From: Aeromonas taiwanensis
GTDB lineage: Bacteria; Pseudomonadota; Gammaproteobacteria; Enterobacterales; Aeromonadaceae
DNA: 64,000 bases
Reading direction: 5' to 3'
Assembly (NCBI RefSeq): GCF_000820165.1
Contig: NZ_CDDD01000072.1
Span: 1 to 64,000 of the forward strand
Shown: positions 37,579-48,146 of the stretch, one piece after another
Layout of the letters: each line of letters opens with the position of its first letter
How positions within the stretch are numbered: position 1 is the stretch's first letter
Position numbers and translations under genes: made by a program
Notes under the pieces: generated by a model
Databases searched by the model: none
Told to the model about the DNA's origin: nothing
What the model saw: only the letters and a program-made list of their open reading frames with translations

Positions 37579-38478
37579 TCAGGCTCTGGGGTGGTGCTGG
37601 CCGTGCAGTGCCTTGAGCCGCTCGTTGGCCACGTGGGTGTAGATCTGGGTGGTGGAGAGATCCGCATGGCCCAGCAGCATCTGTACCACCCGCAAGTCCG
37701 CGCCGTGGTTGAGCAGGTGGGTGGCGAAGGCGTGGCGCAGGGTGTGGGGGGAGAGCTCCCCCCTGATCCCGGCGCGCTGGGCATAGAGTTTGATTCGATG
37801 CCAGAAGGTCTGGCGCGTCATCATCTGGGCCCGCTTGGAAGGAAACACCACGTCCGAGCTGGTGCCCCCCAGCAGCAGGGTGCGCCCCTCCCGGTAGTAA
37901 CGCTCCAGCCAGTGCACCGCCTCCTCCCCCATGGGGACCAGCCGCTCCTTGTTGCCCTTGCCCACCACCCGCACCAGCCCCTGGCGCAGGCTGACATGCT
38001 CGGCAGTGAGCCCCACCAGCTCGGAGACCCGCAGCCCGGTGGCATAGAGCAGTTCGAGCATCGCCTTGTCGCGCAGCTCCAGCGGATCGTCCACCAGCGG
38101 GGCCTGCAGCAGGGCCTCCACCTCGGCCTCGCTCAAGTCGGCGGGGAGCTTCTTGGGGAGCTTGGGCCCCTCCAGCAACACGGTGGGATCGTCGCTGCGC
38201 AGCTTCTCCCGATTGAGGTACTGGTAGAAGCGGCGCAGGGCCGACAGGAAGCGGGCCGTGCTGCTGGCCGCAAACTGGTGGTCCACCCGCCAGGCGAGGT
38301 AGTGCTGGATGTCGTCCAGCCCGGCCAGCAACAGGGAGCCGCCCTGCTCATCGAGCCAGAGGGCGAACTTTTCCAGATCGGTGCGATAGGAGCTGACCGT
38401 GTTGTCGGAGAGCCCCCGCTCCAGCCAGAGGGCGTCGAGGAATGGCTCGATCAGGGGATGGGATTCAGCTTTGCTCAT
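37579..38478 (-). CDS. xerD: Site-specific tyrosine recombinase XerD
   Basis: A 299-residue tyrosine recombinase that, with XerC, resolves chromosome dimers at dif under FtsK control. All catalytic residues are present: Arg150 (GLRVSEL), Lys174, His245 and Arg248 ([12 protein letters not shown]), His271 ([10 protein letters not shown]) and nucleophile Tyr280. The N-terminal SAM-like core-binding domain covers residues ~1-105. The ATG at 38478 gives the XerD-like N terminus; the frame is open upstream to 38544. Its own strand downstream no longer leads to dsbC-recJ as in E. coli but into the island. The short 182-base gap to divergent fldB is the ancestral arrangement. Confidence 0.96.
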   Translation of the reverse strand: MSKAESHPLIEPFLDALWLERGLSDNTVSSYRTDLEKFALWLDEQGGSLLLAGLDDIQHYLAWRVDHQFAASSTARFLSALRRFYQYLNREKLRSDDPTVLLEGPKLPKKLPADLSEAEVEALLQAPLVDDPLELRDKAMLELLYATGLRVSELVGLTAEHVSLRQGLVRVVGKGNKERLVPMGEEAVHWLERYYREGRTLLLGGTSSDVVFPSKRAQMMTRQTFWHRIKLYAQRAGIRGELSPHTLRHAFATHLLNHGADLRVVQMLLGHADLSTTQIYTHVANERLKALHGQHHPRA

Positions 38479-38660
38479 GGTGCGCCGCGCTCGGGGAAAC
38501 AGGTCGCCATTGTAACGTGCCGACCCACCCGGGCCGCAAGGCAAGGCTGCACATCCCTCAGGCGGTGAAGAGCCCGACGCAATCTGCTAGACTGGCGCCC
38601 TCCCCCCGGGCGCCGCTGTGCCGGTCACGCCCCTTGCCGACTGCGATCAAGAGAAGAGCG

Positions 38661-39179
38661 ATGAAGATAGGTTTGTTTTACGGCTCCACCACCTGCTACA
38701 CCGAGATGGCGGCCGAGAAGATCCGCGCCCTCATTGGCCCCGAGCTGGTCGATCTCCACAACATCAAGGATGTGCCCCTCGCCCGCATGCAGGAGTACGA
38801 CATCCTGATCCTGGGCATCTCCACCTGGGACTTCGGCGAGCTCCAGGAAGATTGGGAGTCCCGCTGGGAAGACATTGCCGACCTGCAGCTGGAGGGACGC
38901 ATCATCGCCCTGTTTGGCCTCGGCGATCAGCTGGGTTATGGGGAGTGGTATCAGGATGCCCTCGGCCTCTTGCACGACCAGCTGGTGCCCAAGGGGGTCA
39001 AGCTGGTGGGCTACTGGCCCAACGAGGGGTACGAGTTCGACGCCTCCAAGGCGCTCATCGACGATGGCCATCACTTCGTCGGTCTGGCTCTGGACGACGC
39101 CAACCAGTACGACCAGACCGAATCCCGCATCGAACAGTGGGTCGACCAGATCCTGGGGGAAATCCACGAGCTGCTGTGA
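38661..39179 (+). CDS. fldB: Flavodoxin FldB
   Basis: A 172-residue long-chain flavodoxin. The FMN phosphate loop is [16 protein letters not shown] near the N terminus, then [15 protein letters not shown], and [18 protein letters not shown] for the isoalloxazine site. FldB is a minor, low-potential electron carrier related to FldA; the assignment to FldB rests on position, divergent from xerD as in E. coli. The ATG at 38661 follows AGAAGAGCG. Confidence 0.93.
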   Translation: MKIGLFYGSTTCYTEMAAEKIRALIGPELVDLHNIKDVPLARMQEYDILILGISTWDFGELQEDWESRWEDIADLQLEGRIIALFGLGDQLGYGEWYQDALGLLHDQLVPKGVKLVGYWPNEGYEFDASKALIDDGHHFVGLALDDANQYDQTESRIEQWVDQILGEIHELL

Positions 39180-39185
39180 CCCCCT

Positions 39186-39215
39186 GCCGGGCCGCCTCAC
39201 GAGAGACGGCCCGGC
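39186..39215 (+). terminator. Hairpin after fldB
   Basis: A 9-bp GC stem (GCCGGGCCG / CGGCCCGGC) with a 12-base loop, seven bases after the fldB stop. No T run follows. Confidence 0.5.
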
Positions 39216-39493
39216 GATGATCCTCGCCGCTCGTTCCTCATGTCCCACGCCCTGAGGGCATGATGCCTTGCGCCGACCTCGGTCTGCGCGACTCGATACC
39301 CGGCAGAACTCCCCCTGTCCGCGCCCCAAATCCGGCTGACGGGCGCATAAACCGCACCGATTTTCTCGTTTGGTATCATCGCCTGACGCTATAGCGACTT
39401 TTTGCTGCTGGTCTGCAACAATGGGTTCGACACCCTATAACAACCTAAAGCCGGGTGTCGGAAGCAAACGGACAGACCAGAAAAGGAAATTCT
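39216..39493 (+). promoter_or_regulatory. Intergenic region before the tldD-like gene, no gene seen
   Basis: Together with the fldB hairpin this is a 314-base gap. I see no reading frame with a ribosome binding site. The A+T-richer stretch 39355-39410 (TTTTCTCGTTTGGTATCAT) is the likely promoter zone for the tldD/tldE pair. Confidence 0.4.
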
Positions 39494-40894
39494 ATGACTT
39501 CACTCTCCCTGTTGGCCCCCGCCATCGCCCGCGACGTGCTCGATCACGCGCTGGCGCTGGGTGCCGACTTCGCCGAGCTGTTTGTGGAGCGCAAGCGCCG
39601 CAGCCAGCTCAGCCTGCTCTCCAGCCAGATGGAAAACATCAGCGGTGGCCTCGATTTCGGCATCGGCGTGCGCCTGTGCTACGGCCACAAGGTGCTCTAC
39701 GGCTACACCAACCTGGCCGATCGCAACGAGCTCTTGCGCATCGTTACCCTGCTGGCGGCCAAGGACAGGCGTGACCCCGTGGTGACCGCCACCGCCTTCG
39801 ATTTCACCCGGTTGACCGATCGCAACCCGATCGCCCTGCCCCTGTCAGCCGACAAGCTGCTGGAGCAGAAAATCGCCTACCTGCACGCCATGGACGCCGC
39901 GGCCCGCGCCGAGAGCGACAAGGTGAGCCAGTTCTCCGGCAACGTGCTGGGCTGGGAGCAGGAAGTGGAGATCTTCAACAGCGAAGGGGTGCAGGTGAGT
40001 GATCGCCGCCACTACAACCGCATCATGGCCCAGACCATCGCCGTGGACGGAGGCGAGCAGAGCGTGGGCTATGAAGCCCCCGGCGCCATGATGGGCTGGG
40101 AACACGCCGAGCGCATCGATCCCCGCGAGCTGGCCCTCATCGCCACCCGCCAGGCACTGGTGAAGCTGGGGGCGGCCCCCTGCCCGAGCGGCAAGCTGCC
40201 GGTCATCATGGAGAGCGGCTTTGGCGGCGTCATCTTCCACGAGGCGTGCGGCCACCTGCTGGAGACCACCTCGGTAGCCAAGAAGGCCTCCGTGTTCCAC
40301 GACAAGATGGGCCAGCTCATCGCCAACCCCGCGGTCAGCGCGGTGGACGAAGGCCTGCAGGGCAACGCCTGGGGCTCCATCAACGTCGATGACGAGGGGA
40401 TGGCGACCCAGCACACCCAGCTCATCAAGGACGGCGTGCTGACCGGCTTCCTGGTGGACAGAATGGGGGCCCTTCGCACCGGCTACGCCCGCACCGGCTC
40501 CGGGCGGCGCGAATCCTACAAGTTCGCCCCGGCCTCGCGCATGCGCAACACCTACATCGAGCCGGGCCACCACAGCCTGGACGACATGCTGGCAACCGTG
40601 GAGCACGGCATCTATGCCAAGCGGATGGGGGGCGGCTCGGTGCAGCCCGGCACCGGCGAGTTCAACTTCAACGTGCAGGAGGCCTACCTTATCGAGGGGG
40701 GCAAGATCACCCGGCCCCTCAAGTCGGCCACCCTGATCGGCACCGGTCCGCAGGTGCTCAAGGAGATCTCCATGGTGGGGCGCGATCTGGCCCTCTCCGC
40801 CGGCATGTGCGGCTCGGTCTCCGGCTCCATTCCCGCCTCGGTCGGCCAGCCACCGCTCAAGGTTGACAGCATTCTGGTGGGAGGAAACGCCTGA
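39494..40894 (+). CDS. TldD-like metalloprotease
   Basis: A 466-residue member of the TldD/PmbA family, the metal-bearing subunit of a heterodimeric peptidase. The zinc-binding HExxxH motif is at His249-Glu250...His254 (FHEACGHLLE). Conserved FGGVIFHEACGH, GRRESYKFAPASRMRNTYI and the C-terminal PQVLKEISMVG..GSVSG region support the assignment. The N-terminal ~80 residues diverge from E. coli TldD, so this may be a paralogue instead of the orthologue. The ATG at 39494 has AAGGAAATT upstream. Its stop overlaps the start of the partner gene (TGATG). E. coli TldD-TldE processes microcin B17 and degrades unfolded peptides; no peptide-toxin gene is visible nearby. Confidence 0.87.
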   Translation: MTSLSLLAPAIARDVLDHALALGADFAELFVERKRRSQLSLLSSQMENISGGLDFGIGVRLCYGHKVLYGYTNLADRNELLRIVTLLAAKDRRDPVVTATAFDFTRLTDRNPIALPLSADKLLEQKIAYLHAMDAAARAESDKVSQFSGNVLGWEQEVEIFNSEGVQVSDRRHYNRIMAQTIAVDGGEQSVGYEAPGAMMGWEHAERIDPRELALIATRQALVKLGAAPCPSGKLPVIMESGFGGVIFHEACGHLLETTSVAKKASVFHDKMGQLIANPAVSAVDEGLQGNAWGSINVDDEGMATQHTQLIKDGVLTGFLVDRMGALRTGYARTGSGRRESYKFAPASRMRNTYIEPGHHSLDDMLATVEHGIYAKRMGGGSVQPGTGEFNFNVQEAYLIEGGKITRPLKSATLIGTGPQVLKEISMVGRDLALSAGMCGSVSGSIPASVGQPPLKVDSILVGGNA

Positions 40895-42234
40895 TGAGCC
40901 AGCTCGACATGAACCAACTGCTCACCCGTCTGCTGGACAAGGTCGCCGATCTGGGTGCCGAGGCGGACGTCATCGCCAATCAGGACAAGGCCTTCTCCCT
41001 CAAGGCCGACAAGGGGGAGCTCAGCGAATACAAGGTCACCAGCAGCCAGCAGATCGGCATTCGCCTGATAAAGGAAGGCCGGGTCGGCATCGCCTACTCG
41101 GAGTCTCTGGATGCATCGGCGCTGGACGCCATGGTGCAGGATGCGCTCGATGCCAGCCGCTTCGCCAAGGTGGACCCGGATCAGACCATCGCCGTGCAGC
41201 AGAGCCGGCTCACCACCGACTGCGCCGAGATCAACCAGCCCGACACCACGCCAGTGGAGGAGAAGATTGCCCTTGCCCTTCGCCTCGAATCGGACATGCT
41301 GGCCCTGCCGGACGTGACCGGCGCACCCTACAACGGCTTCTTCGAAGGGGAGAGCCGCCTCTGGCTCGCCAACAGCCAGGGCACCTTCTGCGAGCATCAG
41401 GAATTCAGCGTCGGTTGCCACAGCTCGGCCCTCATCGAGCGGGACGGCCGCCAGTCCATGCACTATCAGGGGCAATATGGCCGTCGCTTCGATGAGCTGG
41501 CAAGCCAGCCCCTCATCCGCCAGATCCATGCCGTGACCGACGGCCTGCTGATGGGTGAGGCGGTGCCGAGCGGTCGCTACAGCGTCATCTTCAGCACCAA
41601 CTGTCTGGCCAGCCTGTTCGGCTGCTTCCAGTCGGTGCTGTCGGGCAAGTGGGCCCAGCAGGGGATCAACCCCTGGCGCGACAAGCTCGGCCAGCGCGTG
41701 GCGTCCCGCTGGCTCACCCTGGAGAGCCGGGTCCATATGCCGGGGGGGATGAAGATCAAGGCCTTCGACGGTGAAGGAGCCCCGACGTCGGATCTGCTGC
41801 TCATCGGTGAGGGGGAGCTCAAGACCCTGCTGCACAACAGCGCCACCGCCCGCCACTTTGGTGTGGCCGGCAATGGTGCGGCGGCCCGCAGTGCCCGCAG
41901 TGCCCTTGACGTGAGCCCGCGCCACCTGGTGTTCGGACTCGGCCCCCACAGCGAGTGTGAGGTACAGGGTGGCGAGTACCTGGAGCTGGTCAAGCTCGAC
42001 GGCCTGCACTCCGGCGCCGACGCGGTGAGCGGCGACTTCTCGTTCGGCGCCTCCGGCTTCCTGTGCCGGGATGGCGAGCGCGTGGCACCGGTGCGCGGCA
42101 TCACGGTGGCGGGCAACTTCTACCGCCTGCTCGGCGAGCTGGAAGCGGTCGGCGACCTGCTGCATCACGACGATGGCAAGGACTTCTATGCCCCGCTCAT
42201 CCGCTTCGGTGGCCTCAGCATCGCGGGCAAGTAA
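40894..42234 (+). CDS. TldE/PmbA-like metalloprotease partner subunit
   Basis: A 446-residue protein of the TldE/PmbA branch, which lacks the HExxxH motif and pairs with a TldD-type subunit. Family features include the N-terminal GAEADVIANQDKAFSLK, the GRVGIAYSESLDASALD segment and the C-terminal GVAGNGAAARSARSALDVSP and FLCRDGERVAPVRGIT portions. Translational coupling to the TldD-like gene (TGATG, with GAGGAAACG before it) gives equimolar synthesis, consistent with a heterodimer. A strong terminator follows. Confidence 0.87.
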   Translation: MSQLDMNQLLTRLLDKVADLGAEADVIANQDKAFSLKADKGELSEYKVTSSQQIGIRLIKEGRVGIAYSESLDASALDAMVQDALDASRFAKVDPDQTIAVQQSRLTTDCAEINQPDTTPVEEKIALALRLESDMLALPDVTGAPYNGFFEGESRLWLANSQGTFCEHQEFSVGCHSSALIERDGRQSMHYQGQYGRRFDELASQPLIRQIHAVTDGLLMGEAVPSGRYSVIFSTNCLASLFGCFQSVLSGKWAQQGINPWRDKLGQRVASRWLTLESRVHMPGGMKIKAFDGEGAPTSDLLLIGEGELKTLLHNSATARHFGVAGNGAAARSARSALDVSPRHLVFGLGPHSECEVQGGEYLELVKLDGLHSGADAVSGDFSFGASGFLCRDGERVAPVRGITVAGNFYRLLGELEAVGDLLHHDDGKDFYAPLIRFGGLSIAGK

Positions 42235-42263
42235 GGCGATTCCGGGCTCGCCCCTGCACTCTC

Positions 42264-42291
42264 AAAACGGCGCCATCAGGCGCCGTTTTTT
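42264..42291 (+). terminator. Rho-independent terminator after the tldE-like gene
   Basis: An 11-bp stem (AAAACGGCGCC / GGCGCCGTTTT) with a 4-base ATCA loop and a T tail. Confidence 0.9.
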
Positions 42292-42378
42292 ATCCTCCAT
42301 GGCGCCTCCCGATGGCCACTTCTAACCTCAAAGAGCCACCGGCCGCATGTTGGCCGGAAACCTCTGGAGAACACGAAG

Positions 42379-42756
42379 ATGGACAACACCCTGGTCTGGG
42401 CCGACATTCCGACACGGGATCTGGATCGTGCCATGGACTTCTACTCAGCCCTGCTCGATGTGCAGGTCACCCCCATCCAGGAGGAAGAGATGCGCTTCGC
42501 CATGTTGCGCCACGATGGCAACAACGCGGCGGCCTGCCTCGGCCCCATGGACAAGTACCACCAGCCCGGCGGTGCCGGCCCCCTCATCTACCTCGCCCTG
42601 GGCGATCGGCTGCAAGAGGCGGAGCAGCTGGTCCCCCACCTCGGCGGGCGCGTGCTGGAGCCTCTGCACAGCATCGGCAGCGGCCATGGCTCACGGGTCA
42701 TCATCGAAGATACCGAAGGGAACTGGCTGGCCCTCTATGCCCCGCCAGCCTCCTAG
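42379..42756 (+). CDS. VOC-superfamily (glyoxalase/bleomycin-resistance-like) protein
   Basis: A 125-residue single-domain vicinal-oxygen-chelate protein with two beta-alpha-beta-beta-beta modules. VWADIPTRDLDRAMDFYSAL opens the first and PLIYLALGDRLQEAEQLVP the second, ending DTEGNWLALYAP, a typical C-terminal strand with the possible metal-binding Glu. The substrate is unknown; neither true glyoxalase I nor fosfomycin resistance can be claimed. The ATG has CTGGAGAACACGAAG upstream. It is monocistronic. Confidence 0.85.
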   Translation: MDNTLVWADIPTRDLDRAMDFYSALLDVQVTPIQEEEMRFAMLRHDGNNAAACLGPMDKYHQPGGAGPLIYLALGDRLQEAEQLVPHLGGRVLEPLHSIGSGHGSRVIIEDTEGNWLALYAPPAS

Positions 42757-42772
42757 GAAACACGCAGAAACG

Positions 42773-42803
42773 ACAACGGCGACCAGAGGGTCGCCGTTGT
42801 TCA
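42773..42803. terminator. Bidirectional terminator between the VOC gene and the L,D-transpeptidase gene
   Basis: A 12-bp stem (ACAACGGCGACC / GGTCGCCGTTGT) with a 4-base AGAG loop lies between convergent genes. Confidence 0.8.
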
Positions 42804-42820
42804 TTAACCCTTCCGGGCCA

Positions 42821-43747
42821 TCACGTCTGCGGATTGAGGCGGGTCGGCATGCCGGTACGCTGTTCCAGCACCTGCTTGACCACGTTGGAGTCAGAGTCGG
42901 CGTGAGCGATGAAGCGGGTCGTGGCCTGGGTCATGGGCAGGGGCACGGCGGCGGTGGAGTTGAACTCCTCCTCGGTGCGCGACAGCGGCTCGTGCACCTC
43001 CATGTAGCGGCTGCCATCCGGCTCTACCGTGGTCTTGATCGGCTGGTTGACGAACTGGACGCGGGTACCGACAGGCACGTTGTCAAACAGGTACTTGATG
43101 TCGTCGGCGCGCAGACGCACGCAGCCGCTGCTCACCCGCAGACCAATGCCGAAGGTGGCGTTGGTGCCGTGGATGGCGTAGAGGTTGCCGATATAGAGGG
43201 CATGCAGACCCATGGGGTTGTCCGGGCCGGCCGGCCAGACCGCAGGCAGGGTCTTGCCCTGGGCGGCATAACGGCGACGGATGTTCTCGGTCGGGGTCCA
43301 GGTCGGGTTGGCACGCTTGCGCTCCACCTTGGTGATCCAGTTCTCCGGGGTGTTCACCCCCAGCTGGCCGATGCCGATGGGCAGCACCTGCACCACGTTC
43401 TTGCCCTTGGGGTAGTAGTAGAGACGCATCTCCGCCACGTTGATGACGATCCCTTCGCGGGGCGCATTCGGCAGGATCAGCTGATGGGGGATGATCAGCT
43501 TGCTGCCCGGGGTGGGCAGATAGGGGTCAACGCCCGGGTTGGCCTCCATGATGTTGGTCAGGCCCAGCTGGAAGTCAGAGGCGATCTGTTCCAGCGGACG
43601 GTTGTCCGCAGGCACCACGTACTCCTGGTTCTCGCCGATCAGGCGGCTGTTGGCGGCGGGCAGCACGTATTCAACGGCGGCAGCCTGCTGGCTGACCAGG
43701 GTCAGAGTGCAAATAAGGGCCGAAGCGGCAATGCGAAGGGGATTCAT
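42821..43747 (-). CDS. Periplasmic L,D-transpeptidase (YkuD domain)
   Basis: A 308-residue ErfK/YbiS/YcfS/YnhG-family enzyme that forms 3-3 cross-links in peptidoglycan or attaches Braun-type lipoprotein. A signal peptide (~1-24) is followed by a LysM-like segment (~40-90, [18 protein letters not shown]). The catalytic YkuD domain carries HGTN at 193-196 and SSGCVRL with nucleophile Cys209. The C-terminal ~60 residues form the usual extension. The ATG at 43747 has CAGGAATTTT upstream. Which substrate is used (meso-DAP stem or lipoprotein Lys) is not decided by sequence. Confidence 0.93.
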   Translation of the reverse strand: MNPLRIAASALICTLTLVSQQAAAVEYVLPAANSRLIGENQEYVVPADNRPLEQIASDFQLGLTNIMEANPGVDPYLPTPGSKLIIPHQLILPNAPREGIVINVAEMRLYYYPKGKNVVQVLPIGIGQLGVNTPENWITKVERKRANPTWTPTENIRRRYAAQGKTLPAVWPAGPDNPMGLHALYIGNLYAIHGTNATFGIGLRVSSGCVRLRADDIKYLFDNVPVGTRVQFVNQPIKTTVEPDGSRYMEVHEPLSRTEEEFNSTAAVPLPMTQATTRFIAHADSDSNVVKQVLEQRTGMPTRLNPQT

Positions 43748-44194
43748 AAAATTCCTGTATGGTTTCCTGTACCTGTGGGCCTTTGGCCTGCTCATCCTCG
43801 GTCGCTCCTGTGACGTGTCACCCGAGCCCAATCACCGAGCGCGCATTCTTTCCCGAGTAGGGCAAAATTTCAACTTGGAGATGGACTTTTTCGCGGAAAA
43901 GATCCATTCCATCGCCAACTCTCGGGCATCCCGGGTAGATGGCACCCTAGCATCCACAGTCTGAGCGTAAAATGAACATGTCGGCGGCCTGATAGCCCCA
44001 CCCCAAATTGCATGATGCTGCGGTCGCGAGTACAATCTCGCACCCCGTATCTCCAGAGTATCGAGCCATCTCCTGCTCTGGGTGCACCCCATCGGGTGGC
44101 CCTGCGGCGAGTACGGTCGCACCCAGTCCGATGAACCCTTACGACGCCATCAGGTGGCGCCGTCCTGATTTGCAATCAGATAGAAGAGTCCAAC
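43748..44194. promoter_or_regulatory. Divergent intergenic region, L,D-transpeptidase / trhP, no gene seen
   Basis: These 447 bases separate divergent genes. Open frames here lack ribosome binding sites and resemble nothing known to me. A hairpin with one mismatch (ACGACGCCA-TCAGG-TGGCGCCGT, near 44137-44159) lies just before trhP and may belong to its leader. Confidence 0.4.
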
Positions 44195-45809
<1,615 letters not shown>

Positions 45810-45826
45810 CTAGACAGGCAGTAAAT

Positions 45827-45856
45827 AAAAAAGCCGGGATTGCCCCGGCTTTTTTA
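45827..45856. terminator. Terminator between yfhL and the DUF1090 gene
   Basis: A 12-bp stem (AAAAAAGCCGGG / CCCGGCTTTTTT) with a 5-base loop lies between convergent genes and works in either direction. Confidence 0.92.
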
Positions 45857-45874
45857 TGCGCGTCGATACGCGCT

Positions 45875-46267
45875 TCAGGATTTGACCAGCTTCTGCAACG
45901 CCTCGAGTTCGCGCTGGGCCTCCAGTAGTGCGGTCTGGGAGGCTTCGAGTTTCGCCTGCTTCCTGGCTATCTTGTCCGGCTTGCCCGCCACCCGCGCACT
46001 CTGCAGATCCGCGAGGCGCGCCTCCACCTCCTCCTGCAGTTTGGCGACCCGCTGTTGCTGCTCCTCGAGGAGCCCCGCGTCGGTACAGTGCGCTTCAATG
46101 TTGCGCAGGGCCTGCTCCAGGCCGGCCACCCGCTCTGCGTTGTCATGCGCCCTGGCAAACGCGAGCTGCTCCGTCACCGCCTGGTGCTTCGCCTTGCAGC
46201 CGACGCTCTCACTGCCATAGGCCTGTCCGGCCAACAGCAGCAAGCCGATCCCGGCAATCTTCCACAT
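45875..46267 (-). CDS. DUF1090 periplasmic protein (YqjC-like)
   Basis: A 130-residue exported protein. The signal peptide (MWKIAGIGLLLLAGQAYG) is followed by a long, highly charged helix (residues ~25-128, Glu/Gln/Lys/Ala-rich) expected to form a coiled coil, with two cysteines (SVGCKAKH, EAHCTDAG) likely linked. Heptad-like repeats EEQQQRVAKLQEEVEARLA and ALLEAQRELEALQK match the DUF1090/YqjC family, whose function is unknown. The ATG has AAAGAGGTCGTT upstream. Confidence 0.88.
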   Translation of the reverse strand: MWKIAGIGLLLLAGQAYGSESVGCKAKHQAVTEQLAFARAHDNAERVAGLEQALRNIEAHCTDAGLLEEQQQRVAKLQEEVEARLADLQSARVAGKPDKIARKQAKLEASQTALLEAQRELEALQKLVKS

Positions 46268-46430
46268 AACGACCTCTTTGTTCTGTCATACTGGATGGCC
46301 GCCCATGAGACCTGACTCCCCCTTGCAGGTCAAGGCGCGGGGGCCGGGGTTACGACAGGGTCTTGCATTGCATCAAAGCCTGCGCCACGTCGGTGACGCT
46401 ACAATGCCCTTTTCAGCCAGGAGCCCTTCC

Positions 46431-46784
46431 ATGACCCCACAGATCCTCATTGTCGCCAACGGCGCCCCCTATGGCAGCGAGTCCCTGTTCAACGCTCTGC
46501 GCCTCGGGATAGCCCTCCACGAACAGGGGAAGATAGAGCTCAACCTCTTCCTGATGTCGGATGCCGTCTGCACCGCCCTCCCGGGGCAGGCCCCCGCCGA
46601 AGGCTACAACCTGCGCCAGATGCTGGAGATCCTGCTGGCCCAGGGCACCCGGATCCGGCTGTGCAAGAGCTGCACCGATGCCCGCGGCATCACCCCCCTG
46701 CCCCTCATCGAGGGCATCGAGATAGGTACCCTGCCCCTGCTGGCCCAGTGGACCCTGGCCGCTGACAAGGTGCTGACCTTCTAA
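46431..46784 (+). CDS. ychN: DsrE-family protein YchN
   Basis: A 117-residue DsrE/F-like protein very close to E. coli YchN, a homohexamer of unknown function related to sulfur-relay proteins. The conserved segments are VANGAPYGSESLFNALRL, LFLMSDAVCTAL, RLCKSCTDARGI and the C terminus LAQWTLAADKVLTF. The cysteines in CKSC may carry persulfide. The ATG at 46431 has CCAGGAGCC upstream; the frame is open to 46278, but nothing supports a longer protein. It converges on the MFS gene with only three bases between stops. Confidence 0.94.
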   Translation: MTPQILIVANGAPYGSESLFNALRLGIALHEQGKIELNLFLMSDAVCTALPGQAPAEGYNLRQMLEILLAQGTRIRLCKSCTDARGITPLPLIEGIEIGTLPLLAQWTLAADKVLTF

Positions 46785-46787
46785 CCA

Positions 46788-48005
46788 TCAGGATCCGGCT
46801 CTGGAACTGGCCAGCGTGGGGCGCGGGATCCGGGTGCTCAGGCCATAGAGCATCAGGATCATCAGGCAGAGCAGCGCCATCAGAGCGTAGAGGATGGCGC
46901 CACCCCCATGGGCCAGGATCCAGCCTCCCAACAGGGCCCCCATGGCGATCCCGAGCCCGGAAATGGAAGCCGCGCCGAAGTAGCTGCCCTTCAGGTGGCT
47001 CGGCGCCATCTGATCGACCAGCACGTTGAGCAGGGGAAAGAGGATGCACTCCCCGACGCTCAAGAGGACCACCGCCACTATCCAGTGCCACCAGATGGTG
47101 GTATCCCCGAGCGCAAACTGCAGCTGGGCGCTGAAAAAGAAGGCCACCCCGAGTTGCAGCCTTCGCCGGGTCGGCCAGGCTGCAGTCAGATGCAACAGGG
47201 GGAACTGCAGGATCACTATGGTCAACGCATTGGTCGTGACCAGCCAACCGATGAGTCGTTCCACTTCCGGCGTCCCCGAGCGGGTCAGATACTGGATGAG
47301 CGGCGACTCGAACTGGGCATAGACCAGCATCAGCAAGAGGTTTGCCATCGTCAGCAGCAGGAAGCCCCTGTCCTGCGAGAGCACCCGCAACACGGCGCGC
47401 ATGCCGGGCCCGGCTGCCTGGCTTGCCTGGCAGCGGGCCAGTCGGAAGCCGATGGCGAAGACGATCGCGAGCAGCAGGTAGCTGGCACTGAGCAGCAGGA
47501 AGGTTTCCTGCCGTGCGCTCAGGCCATAGGTGACCCCGAGCAGAGGGCCGATGGCCGCCCCCAGGTTCAGCAGGAAGTAACGCAGATGCAGCGCCAGCTC
47601 GCGGGCCTTGGGCTCGGCCAGGTTGTCGGCCATCAGCGCCTTGCCCGGCGAGTCGATGAGCCCGTAGGAGAGACCGCTGCCTATTACCCCGATGGCCAGC
47701 CAGGTCACCTGATGGGAGAGGCCGAGCAGCGCCACGCTTGCGGCGGAGATGACGCAGCCAAACAGCAGGATATTGCGCCTTCCCCACTTGTCCGACAGCC
47801 AGCCCCCGTAGAAGCTCACCAGGGTGGAGAGGGCCGCCGTGGCCCCCAGGATGGCGCCGATCAAGGTTGCCGACAGGCCGTAGTCACGGTAGAGCAGAAT
47901 GGAGAGAAAGGGCCAGACCATGAAGAAGGTGGTGCGCACCATGAAGGTGCCCAGGATGACGATCCAGACCAGGGGAGTAAACAGCCTGAGAGAGGCCCAC
48001 GACAT
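46788..48005 (-). CDS. MFS transporter, substrate unknown
   Basis: A 405-residue major-facilitator protein with about twelve transmembrane helices. The loop 2-3 signature GGWLSDKWGRRNILLFG is the classic MFS G-x-x-x-D-(K)-x-G-R-R motif. Charged loop segments (DNLAEPKARELALHLRYFL) and C-terminal half helices complete the fold. It resembles drug/proton antiporters of the DHA1 group, but no specific orthologue is recognised. The ATG at 48005 has AAGGA upstream. It lies downstream of pnp beyond a strong terminator, so it has its own promoter in the 141-base gap. Confidence 0.88.
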   Translation of the reverse strand: MSWASLRLFTPLVWIVILGTFMVRTTFFMVWPFLSILLYRDYGLSATLIGAILGATAALSTLVSFYGGWLSDKWGRRNILLFGCVISAASVALLGLSHQVTWLAIGVIGSGLSYGLIDSPGKALMADNLAEPKARELALHLRYFLLNLGAAIGPLLGVTYGLSARQETFLLLSASYLLLAIVFAIGFRLARCQASQAAGPGMRAVLRVLSQDRGFLLLTMANLLLMLVYAQFESPLIQYLTRSGTPEVERLIGWLVTTNALTIVILQFPLLHLTAAWPTRRRLQLGVAFFFSAQLQFALGDTTIWWHWIVAVVLLSVGECILFPLLNVLVDQMAPSHLKGSYFGAASISGLGIAMGALLGGWILAHGGGAILYALMALLCLMILMLYGLSTRIPRPTLASSRAGS

Positions 48006-48104
48006 GTTGCACGTCCTTATGACAACCGGAGGAGAGTCGTCCCTTATAACAATTGGCGCCAAAAGGAACAAGCCATCCCATTCCAGGGGCATGGCGCAGA
48101 CATA

Positions 48105-48132
48105 AAAAAGCCGACCCTGAGGTCGGCTTTTT
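48105..48132 (-). terminator. Rho-independent terminator after pnp
   Basis: A 12-bp stem (AAAAAGCCGACC / GGTCGGCTTTTT) with a 4-base loop; read on the minus strand it follows the pnp stop by 14 bases and has a T tail. Confidence 0.9.
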
Positions 48133-48146
48133 CAACGAGCGGCGGC

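Noticed and set aside
43832-44175. Overlapping minus-strand frames of ~100 codons upstream of trhP
   Set aside because: Cys/Arg-rich, no ribosome binding site, located in a divergent promoter region.
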